The position numbers and the translations under genes were made by a program. The notes under the pieces are model-generated. The model saw only the letters and a list, made by a program, of their open reading frames with translations. It had not been told where the DNA came from and did not search any database. This document shows positions 49,966 through 61,200 of a DNA stretch of 64,000 bases, one piece after another. The stretch covers positions 96,236,416-96,300,415 of the forward strand of contig NC_134840.1 of NCBI RefSeq assembly GCF_965363235.1, written 5' to 3'. Origin of the DNA: Mytilus galloprovincialis. Taxonomy: Eukaryota > Mollusca > Bivalvia > Mytilida > Mytilidae. Positions within the stretch are counted from its first letter, which is position 1, and every line of letters begins with the position of its first letter.

Positions 49966-50800
49966 GGACAGAATCAAACGCTCTCAATCAATGGAAACTG
50001 ATAGAAAATCAATGGAAACTAACAGAATCAAACGCTCTCAATCAATGGAAACTGACAGAATCAAACGCTCTCAATCAATGGAAACTGACAGAATCAAGCG
50101 CTCTCAATCAATGGAAACTGACAGAATCAAACGCTCTCAATCAATGGAAACTGACAGAATCAAACGCTCTCAATCAATGGAAACTGACAGAATATCAATG
50201 GAAACTAACAGAATCAAACGCTCTCAATCAATGGAAACTGACAGAATCAAACGCTCTCGATCAATGGAAACTGACAGAATATCAATGGAAACTAACAGAA
50301 TCAAACGCTCTCAATCAATGGAAACTGACAGAATCAACTGCTCTCAATCAATGGAAACTGACATAATCAAGCGCTCTCAATCAATGGAAACTGACAGAAT
50401 CAAACGCTCTCAATCAATGGAAACTGACAGAATCAAACGCTCTCAATCAATAGAAACTGACAGAATCAAACGCTCTCAATCAATGGAAACTGACAGAATC
50501 AAACGTTCTCAATCAATGGAAACTGACAGAATCAAACGCTATCAATCAATGGAAACTGACAGAATCAAACGCCAATGGAAACTAACAGAATCAAACGCTC
50601 TCAATCAATGGAAACTGACAGAATATCAATGGAAACTAACAGAATCAAACGCTCTCGATCAATGGAAATTGACAGAATCAAACGCTCTCAATCAATGGAA
50701 ACTGACAGAATCAAACGCTCTCAATCAATGGAAACTGACAGAATCAAACGCTCTCAATCAATAACAACTGACAGAATCAAACGCTCTCAATCAATGGAAA
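49966..50800 (+). repeat. Minisatellite, 33-base unit, about 25 units
   Basis: The unit (start ACAGAATCAAACGCTCTCAA, end TCAATGGAAACTG) repeats nearly without change across 835 bases, with some shortened units carrying ATATCAATGGAAACTAAC. Because 33 is a multiple of 3 and the unit has no stop in this frame, an open frame (49991-50764, 257 residues) reads METDRIKRSQS over and over. No signal peptide, splice context or codon-level signature of selection was seen, so I annotate it as repeat rather than gene. Confidence 0.9.
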
Positions 50801-50810
50801 AAATGTCCTA

Positions 50811-50900
50811 TATCTGACTAGGAACAGGAACTTTGTCTTATATCTGACTAGGAACAGGAACTTTGTCTTATATCTGACTAGGAACAGGAACTTTGTGTTA
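50811..50900 (+). repeat. Tandem repeat, 30-base unit, 3 copies
   Basis: TATCTGACTAGGAACAGGAA followed by CTTTGTCTTA, three times, adjoining the minisatellite. Confidence 0.95.
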
Positions 50901-50944
50901 TAGCTGGCTACATGTTCAATAATGTGACAGTTGTTTACATTTCT

Positions 50945-51240
50945 ATAAAGTAAAATAACAAAAATACTGAACTCAGAGGAAAATCAATTCGAAGAGTATA
51001 ATTACATGGCAAAATCAAATAATAAATTGCATAAAAAACGAATGGACAAGAACTGTCATATTCCTGAATGGGTACAGGCATTTTCAAATGTAGAAAATGG
51101 TGGATTGAATCTGGTTTTATAGCTAGCTAAACCTGTCACTTGTATGACAGTCGCATCAAATTCCATTATAGTGTCACCGATGCGTGAACAAAACAAACAG
51201 ACACAATAGGTAAAAAGGTCAAAAAATATTTCTATTGTAT
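50945..51240 (-). repeat. Dispersed repeat family A copy
   Basis: Minus-orientation copy with AAATACTGAACTCAGAGGAA, GAATGGACAAGAACTGTCAT and ACAGGCATTTTCAAATGTAG. Confidence 0.8.
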
Positions 51241-51654
51241 TGAAAAAAATGTTTAAACAACATACATGATAGATTATATGATGACAATTATTTGGATCCA
51301 GCAGTCAAAACTGGGTAAACATACATCACAGATATACATCATAATTTAATAAAACAATATTCAAACAACAATAAGATTAATCTTACAGAGACGACAACGA
51401 AAGAGAAGATAAAAACAACATGCAGTTGACAATGACGTCAACAGAATGTTTTTTTTGTCGTTGATGATATATACAGTTTTCAGTTTCTCTGTAAGTTAAA
51501 ATTAACTATAAATATCAAGGTAAATAAAATAAAACATATAGAAACATCACTGATAAACTGAAGAATAAAAATTATGTCCAAATCGCACATTGAATCTCAT
51601 CTGTTTCAGGATGCCAAAGTCAAAAATAAAACGGTTGAATGTGATATGTATAAA

Positions 51655-51795
51655 AATTCAAATCACAAAAATACTGAACACCCAGGAAAATTCAAAATGG
51701 AAAGTCCCTAATCAAATGGAAAACACATCAAACGATTGGACAACAACTGTCATATTCCTGAATTGGTACAGACATTTTTATATGTAGAAAATAAT
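51655..51795 (-). repeat. Family A fragment
   Basis: Contains AATCACAAAAATACTGAACA and ACAACAACTGTCATATTCCT, about 220 bases before the start codon of gene 2, so it may lie in or near that promoter. Confidence 0.7.
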
Positions 51796-52009
51796 TACGT
51801 TAAAAGTTATACAAATAAAAGGCCTAAATGTTCTATTAATACACACCAATAGAATGAAGTAACCTCCTATCAATTATAAAATATGTAACTTTTAAAGGGA
51901 TTTACACACAAAACAATCATTATTTCACGGACTAGTTCTTCCCTTCAAAACTGAACCATCCTTCTCCTATTATAAGTTAAAATTTTAAGTGTGCTGAACA
52001 ATTCCTGTA

Positions 52010-52240
52010 ATGAAAGTCTTATTTGTCATTGTATTGATACACATTAATTATCGGATTAGCGGATTAGAGCATGTTGACAGATTGGTTAGCGAAAAAGAGG
52101 ATAATGTTCAGAAAAAAATAAAAAGGGTTAACGTAAAGGATGGAGAATTCACGAACAGAATAGTTTTGACAACAACAAGAGAAGATGACCCACTATTATG
52201 GTTTAATAAAAAATATCATAGATATGAATACATAGGACAG
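52010..52240 (+). CDS. Gene 2 coding exon 1: signal peptide and start of prodomain
   Basis: Residues 1-77, phase 0. The leader MKVLFVIVLIHINYRISG is followed by a charged linker with KKIKR and then EFTNRIVLTTTREDDPLLWF, closely matching gene 1. The donor is GTAAGT. Confidence 0.9.
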
Positions 52241-55200
52241 GTAAGTTGAATTTTTTTTGTAAACAATGCTTTGTGTCTAAATTTGGTAAAACAAAAAGAA
52301 AAATCAAAAGACTGTACAAACACATATATAAATTGCTTTAAAGTTATCCTGACCTTACGAAACTCGAGACATTTACCAGTTTAAATTACAAACGCAATTT
52401 TTGCATTCTTAAGAGTTGATAATGAAATAGACAGATGGGTTTTATGTGAAAGTTTGAGATTTCCGATATCTTTTGTTGATGTGTATTTTTTTTAAAAGTC
52501 CAGGATTATTAGTATGATGAATAAAGGCGGGAAATGCCACAGGGTCTTTTAAAACCAACCTGACAACGCCATTTAAAAAACGAAAACGACGAAAATTCGA
52601 TCATGTCCACAAATATGTAGAAAAAGTAAACTCTCAATAATACAAAACTGAAAGTAAAATTCAAAACCAAAAGCTCAAACACATCAAACGAATGGGAAAA
52701 AAATGAAACAGTTACAATATCTCGTAGGGCGACTTTCAGATTGAGTCCGTTTGACTTCACCATTTCGAACCCTTCGTAAGCAGAAATCCGCTTTCTGGAA
52801 AATTATGACCAGCAAACTCTTGAGCTGCTAAAATGTTACTACAAAGAAATGAAATATTATTAGTTGCGAAGCTGTAAACATCTATTTTGACCAAAAGTAT
52901 TGTTTTCAATTGAACGTCATTCTAAATTTCTAGATGTATGTCGAGTTATGAGACAGAATTACTTAGATGTGTGCTATTTTGTTTTATTGTAATGTTCATG
53001 TGATAGATGTGATTAAAGTAGTCCCAAGCTTTGGATTATTTAGTGGGAGGTCATCATTTATATAGCGTAACGTGACGTTAAATGGGAAATGATGGTTTTT
53101 ATCTTTCATCTATTAAAGTATTTTTCGTAAGAAGTACGAGTTCTTCGAGAAGAGGAGTATACTAAGTCAATTGAATGCTGATCGTTTGTTTCATTTGTGA
53201 AAAATACGTCCTTCAAACGCAAGAAATGTGTTGTCAATCAAATATTCTAACATCTCATTACTGGAAAAAAATGTGTTTAAAAAGTATAATTTATCTCTTC
53301 CAAAAACTTGACTTGTCTTATGCATGTTATCAATTTGTCTACAAATTAGGCATGGAGTATACTAGTGAAATGGTTAGACGAGTAGACAAAACAAAACGGT
53401 AATACAATTGCCAAAAGAAACGAAACTTCGAGTGTATGTACTCTTCTACCATAAAGTAAACTTTTCAAGTGCATTTCAGTGAAAATATTTCATAACAATT
53501 ATAAAATAACAAAAAGGACTCTACCCGTTTAAATCCCACGCACAAGTACTTTTGTAATTTAATATTCAAAAGTATGATCGTGTTACTTTGTTGTGATTTA
53601 TACTTTTTTGTAAAAATCAATTGAGCAGAAAATACGATAACATTAAACTTTGTATAAAATTCAGTTTATATCACAATTTAAACGCAGATCATTTGAACTG
53701 TATACATATGATACTGCCATCAATGAGCATGTCACATGTCTTTAGGTTTACTCAAGATACGTAACTTTCTGTGTAGTATTGATTGTGAACCTGTTCACTG
53801 CGAGAGGGTTAGCGCTATAAAACCAGATTTAATCCACCATTTTCTGCATTTGAATATGCCTGTACCAAGTCAGGAATATGACAGTTCTTGTTCATTCGTT
53901 TTTTATGTGTTTTGTTATTTGATTTTGCCATGTGATTATGGACTTTCCGAATTGATTTTCGTCTGAGTTCAGTATTTTTGTGATTTTACTTTTTTGCAAC
54001 CATGTCGTTTACAGTTTTCTTGACTTTCTACTTTTGAACGTATCCCCTTTCCTGTTTTTATATGAAAAAAAAGATATCTACAGATTTAATGGTTTAACAA
54101 CCGCTTAAGTATATAAGTAATGAAATATGTGAAAATTATATGTTTTGTGAAATCCCTCATTATTTACAGATTAAAGCAAATATTTAGATTAAATAAAATT
54201 CAGATTTAAAACAACGCAGATAATCATTGAAAACTATGAATTTTAATTGATAATTCCTACAAATTACTAATTGATTGAGTATTAAAAAAGTGATTAAACA
54301 TTTTGAAAACCAACTTTTGAACTATTATTTATGTTTTTTATCATCCTTTTGACATTTGTTATTGTCCTTACCCCTCAGTTAAGATACTGCGTAAAGATAA
54401 ACATCAATTACCAAAATAAAAGTCTCTGGTTTCTCTTGGTCTTCAATCGCATGGAGAACATCCATACCTAACATTCCTATATTATAGGGAGTTATGATAT
54501 GATTGCCAATAAGACAACTATGCAAATGTGTTTAAATGAATTAATAGATCGCCTCTAATAAGGATTACCACACATACTAAAAGATAATTCCAAAGAATCC
54601 TCAAGTGACAAAATTTCAACACAAATACTAATCTTAATGACAAAACAAAAGCTAATAATGAATATGACATGTTATACCACATGACAGGCACTTACTTACC
54701 CCTGCCTTCGGACAATCCACATAATACATACAGTTTTTATTTTATTTTTATTGTCAATTACAACGAACATATAACTATTTTAGTTTTGGATTGGGGAAAC
54801 AAAGTATATCACTGCTCAATTACGTCAGACAAAAACCAAAGAGGTATTAAGTACTTTAAGAGAAGACCCGGATGTGAATGTCTTGAGACAAAATCTTGAG
54901 GTAAGATGTAAAAAGTGCAATGGTTTTTAAATGGGAAAAATGAAATCGGAAAACATTTAATCAGTTTTTACATATAAACGTTTATAGCTTTTTAACTTTC
55001 TCAAAATAAATTGTAAAATATCAACTACATATTATGGAGAATTGTTTGTGCATTTCAAAATTACATTAATACAATCACAATTCAGAATTATCGCATACAT
55101 GTATATGCACTATTTTATCACATGTCATGTGAATTAGTCACATGCATCTCTGCAATGAACCATACTGTTTCAATTAACTCTAGATATGACTTAATATCAA

Positions 55201-58200
55201 AAGTTACGGAAAGGTATTAAATCACAACCTAAATTCTGTAATTGCATACGACAGTACTTAAACAAACTAACAGGTTTTTGTTAGTTTTATGGTTTGGTTT
55301 TGTTCTTGTAAAGCTGAAATGAAGCCATGAAATTCTCTTATCATGTTTCCTTTGTTCAAATAATGGACTATATTAAAAACATCTTTCAACTTTTGACGGT
55401 TACGAGCATGACATTGTGCAGAGTCACTTCTTAATTTACATGAAGATGTGTTTTTGTTATTTGTATTAAAGTCAACTTTGCCTGAGGGAGTTGACCATAA
55501 ATCTCTCTTAACTCATATGTTCACGATATTCCTAAATGTCTTGTATATACTTGAAAAAACTTTTGTTGATAAACTTTTTGATGTTTAAACTAAATCTTCT
55601 CAACACCCTCATTGATTAATTGGATGGGTGTTATTTCTATTATAGATTTCTTGGGTTACACAAGAAAAGGCACACACCAGAAGGGCGAGAACTTTAGATA
55701 CAAAATGGTCGAAACTTTGGTATTTGGTAAGTAACGGACCTGTAATGCTAACAAGAGATTTTTAAATTTATACAGATACATTGTATTCCCATTACTTGAA
55801 TAAAACAAGAGTTGTGTTTCGGGACACACATGTTTTTTTTCTCTCTTGGTTATTGAAGCAAGGGCCAAAAATTCTTGACCTGATAAGTTGCCCATGACTG
55901 TATATTCATATCGCTTGAATTTGGTACACTACAATAACAGTTTAGTTTTATATATCGAATTCTTAGCTTAGATTTTTAAAGATTTTTCTTGTTCACATTT
56001 AATCAAAAAGCTTTAAATAAGACAATAACAATCAAAATCAAGGAGTAAACAAAGACTCACAAAACTAATGAACATTTTCATCAACAGTTATAAATTATAA
56101 GTAAGAAACAACACGATCAAGTTCACTTGGATATATTAAATGTAAGTTATCACTGAATATATTATTATTAATAGACAGTACATCATCAATATACCGAAAG
56201 GTGAAATTAAAAGACTAGGCTTACCTTTTATACAAGCCCTTGGATAAATTCTGCTTCATATGAATATAAAAAAAATCGGAAAGTAACATCAACTGTGCGC
56301 ACATTTACAAAACATTAGGTATTTTTACATGAAATAGCTAACGTTCCGTTTTCATGGGAAATTTTCATAGACAAATTGACCCATGAGTAAGCGTACAATC
56401 TCTTCTTCTTGGTGTCTGTGATGAATCCCGTCACATTATGGTTTAAAAAACTTTGTTGAAAAGCTATAGATTAATAAATAAGGTATCAGATCTATTAACA
56501 TGAGGATTTAAAATTTGAATACACATTCTGTTCACGCATCATAATTTTTTAACGGTTTACTGTCTTTTAAATACCTTAACTTCAATTAGTGATAAGCAAT
56601 TAAGTGATAAGGATTTTTTTCTTGCCCGGATGTGTCACTTTTAACTAAATATAGAAAAACTCCAAAAATTGTATAGCCTTATGAATGTTTCTCTGGTATT
56701 GTAAGCCCCTCTTGACTGTCCCTCTGGTATCTTTCGTCCCTCTTTAATACGTCTGATGTTGAAAAAACAAAACACCAGATAAGAGAGGTAAACTTGAAGC
56801 ACTAATTGGATTAATGACTCTGAATCCTTTCGTAAAAATCGTTGATTCCTACATTTGACATGATAACAATGACGGTTCCAATCTTACTGCATTTTATGCG
56901 GATTTATGTCGACAACGTATATCTCTTCAGCCTGAGGGTAGAATGATTGAAGATCCAAACCTTCAAAAAAGAATATAGACATGTTTTGATTTTTTTTCTA
57001 CTGAATCTAAACATGTTCTAATTTTGGAAGTTCCACAAATGAATATGATGTAAATGAACAATCGACTCACTTGTGATTAACTTGTAATGGTGAACGCTAT
57101 ATATATGTTCCTACATTCTAATAAATATGATTTCGTCGGGTATTGTGTAAGAATTGGAACTATCAACTTCTATTTCAGAATGGTGATGTTTCCCCATCAA
57201 TGAAAGTTGACAAAGCATGGGCGGATGGTTACTCTGGTATGGGTATTACTATAGCGGTGTTGGATGATGGTTTACAGACAGACCATCTTGATCTTGCTGC
57301 TAATGTCGTAAGATGCTGTTTTATTGATGTCCTACACCACGTCAGGATCATTGCCATTGTTATATTATAGTTCGTTTCTGTATGTGATTCATTTTTCTGT
57401 TGTGTCGTAGTTCTTCTCTTATATTTGATGTATTTCCCTCAGTTTTAGTTTGTAACCTGGATTTGTGTTTTTCTCAATCGATTTATGAATTTCGAACAGG
57501 TTCATACTGTCTTTATTTATTAACATTAGTCATTGTAAATTAAGATACTGAAACGAAGTATATCCGATTGAACATGATTGAATGTTGACAGATTCGAAGA
57601 TAAAAAAATATTTATAGAACAACACCTCAATGTACGACTATATAATATGAGAATACAGTTCTCATGTTGGTCCACTCATCCAAAGTACCAGTCAGTCAAA
57701 ATTCCTGTCGTAAATACCTTGGACTATTTACAATAAACAATAAGATTGAGAATGGAAATGGTGAATGTGTCAAAGAGACAACAACCCGCCCACCAATGGA
57801 TCTTCAACCTAGCGAGAAACTCCCGCAACCGGAGGCGTGCTTAAGCTTTTTCCTAAACAAAACTGTATACTAGTTCAGTGAATTCATACTTAACTCCGAA
57901 ATATACACAAGAAACTAAAATTAAAAATTATACAAGACTAACAAAGGCAATAGGCTCCTGACTTGGGAAAGGTGCAAAAATGCGGCACAGTTAATCATGT
58001 TTTTTTTTTTAGATTTCAACCCCACCCTGTACCTTTAGGCACTGTAGACAAACAAACACACAATATTACGCACAGTAAAATTCAGTTCAAAAGTTTGTTA
58101 TATGTAAAGTATACATCTGTAATCATTTCTGTGAGCTTTTCGGTGACCGTTTGTGCATCTAATTATGTTCAGGTAGTAAGTAAAATTCATTCAACTTTGT

Positions 58201-61200
58201 TAACATTGATTTGTATCCAGTAAAGAATGTTTTTTATCCATAATGTTTTTGTTTTCATACCGCACAGGACACTGTCAGTGATAAAGATTTTTATGACTAT
58301 GATGATGATCCTCGTCATGAAGGTGGAAACAGGTAAAAATCCTAAACTTAAAGATGAAAAACATTAATAATCCTTATCATGAAACCCTCATAGTGATGCC
58401 GGGAAGAGGTAATAATCCTTCTCATAATGACATATACAAGTTTAAATATAATATCTATCATCACATGGGATACAGGAATTAAATATTATCATCACGCTAA
58501 AGACGGATTATAATCTTTGACACAATGTCAAATCTAGGAATAATCATAATCATCTGATTCAAAATATAGTTCAGTTATAGCTGTAGGGATCCTATATAGG
58601 TGATTTTGCTGTGCTGACAAATCATTTGCAAGTTTTAAGTCAAATTTAGATTTTTTAAATCTTGTAATATGACTTATAACGCTATGCAAAATATTGAATA
58701 TAACTATATTAACTTTTAGTTTTTTATTATATTTTGGTTAAAGCGTTTTGAAAATCATTGGCAAATAACAAAGTTTGAAAAACACAGATCTTTGTAGCCA
58801 AATACAACTTGCAATCTTTGTTTTGTCATTTGCTTTCATATTACGTGTGATTTAATTAGTACTATGATTTCATCATTACAGTATAGGTATTTGTCTTATT
58901 TTAGTCACGGCACAGAATGTAGTGGCTTAATAGGTGCAGTTAAAGACAACAATATATGTGTAGTTGGTGTGGCATTTAGCTGTACTCTTATTGGTAAGTT
59001 TGCTTTGAGGTTTTTTAAAGTTACAAAATAACGTTTTGTATAACCTTACAGCGATGGCCAATGATTCAGTACTGGCAGTTTTAAGAAGATTTTCTCTCGG
59101 ACTATAAGTATACTGAAAAGATGAAAAATAACTTGTTATTTGGTAAACGTGTCTTGCTTGTTGAATTTCAATAAAATCTGCATTCCAGTCGAATTTCTCT
59201 TGGAAAATCTAGAGTTAATTACGGGTTGTAACTAAGAACTTGTTCACACTCATTTTAAAACGAGTAAATCATATAAATACATATATAGCTCTTATGCAAA
59301 TAAGTTCACTGTCCAGCCATGGCTTTACATATTTAGCCTTTTTAAATTATACACATTTTTTTTTTTGGTTTATTTACCTTGGGATTTTACAGATGTATAA
59401 TTATTTCATTGGTATTTGTCGAGTGGTAAGTTATATTTTCCATTTGAGTGAATTCAAACTTAAAAGGCCAGCCTGCTATGATATATTTAGTGTTGTATTA
59501 TATCTTCCATTTTTTAGATCTGAAAACATGGTTTTCATTACAAACAAGCTAAGAACACCTAACAGAAACAAAATGTAGAAAATAATTATAATAAACTACA
59601 ATATATTTAACGGAATCAGCGGTTTTTTTTCTGTGTATCCGTTCTTAACAGAATTTTGCTGTAATATTTCTTGATATCTCGGTTAATAAATATTAACAAA
59701 AGCAAGACGGTATGATCATGATGATAAATAATCATTTTACATCTTAACAATGATATAATTTGATTTACAGGAATTCGGATTTTAGGTGATAGCGCTTTGT
59801 TAGATTCAGATGAAGCCCAAGCTTTAAATCACTATATTTCAAAGATTGATATATATAGCAACAGCTGGGGACCAGGAGAGCTAACTGGTTTCGAAGAACC
59901 CGGTCCAATCACAAAGGTAGCACTGCAGAATGGAGTAACTAATGTAAGTTTATATATCTGATGTATATATAAAGGATGTTTAACTCTTGCCAAAGTGTAA
60001 GGTGTCCGTTTAGCTATGCGGTATACATTGAAGTCTATATAATTGTCAGAGTATGTTGTTGACTATAATATGAATCAATCATATATAGACAAGGATTATA
60101 CAGTGCAACCACAATAAAGATAAAACAGTATGAGTGTTAAAACTGAAAGCGAGTGACTACAATATGAATTCATAATATTTAGGCCACGATTATACATTGC
60201 AACAACAATACAACTTAGACAGTATGCGTTTTTTCTCCTGAAAACGCCATTTAAATAAACACGATTGATAATTCAAATATATTTTATGAAAGTTGCTGGT
60301 GTCATTTTTACATGTATTACCCGGAGCATTTTATATACTAGTTGAAACATATGTTGGGTCCAAATTCCCTTCATAAAATCCTGAAAGCATAATCAAAATA
60401 TAATAAAGGATCTAAACCTTTATCAGACTTAAAGTACTAAAAGCAGAAAATAAAATAAGATAAATGTTTCGGACAACGAGCAATAGAACATACAATGGGG
60501 AAAATAAATAAATGATATTTCATATGTTTGTCTCACAATCATACCACATCTCATTATTTTATATTGCACAAGGTGATTATCCAAAATTTTTCTCATTTAT
60601 TAATATGAAAGGGAAGGAATGGAAAAGGTTCTATTTACATATGGGCTGCAGGTAACGGAGGTACGGCAGACAATTGTAATGCTGACGGCTATGCCAACAG
60701 TATATATACTGTCGCCATCACTGGTGTACAAATTGGTAAAAATGCATGGTATTCTGAGGTTTGTGCTCCTGCTTTAGCTGCAGCGTATGGTGGAAGTGAA
60801 GATGACAGATTTATGGCAAGTCTTATGTTGTGCATGGGTAAAAGGTTATCAAAATTGTGAGAACTTAATTCCCTGCAAAAGTGTATTTCTGGTTAATCAA
60901 ATTATGTCCTGAATCAATTTCCTATTCTTTATTGCATACACCAATATTTACTGATAAGATAACATCTTCTATACTTTGGCTCACTGTAGTATTTATTTTG
61001 ATGCAACCATGATTTAAAAACCAGTAAATAAACATTCATATACAGATTCTATCTCGATACTTGACTTCTGTGAGGTTTTTCTTTTCCTTTGTTTTCAAGA
61101 TGTATTAACTTGTGTGAGTTAAAAAAAATAGTATGCCGCTCTACTGTATGAGGACAACAACGTAACGACAGAAACACTGAAGTGCAACAAAAACAAACTT

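Noticed and set aside
49991-50764. 257-residue open frame as a gene
   Set aside because: It is the open frame of a 33-base minisatellite. There is no signal peptide, no domain and no sign of protein-level selection.
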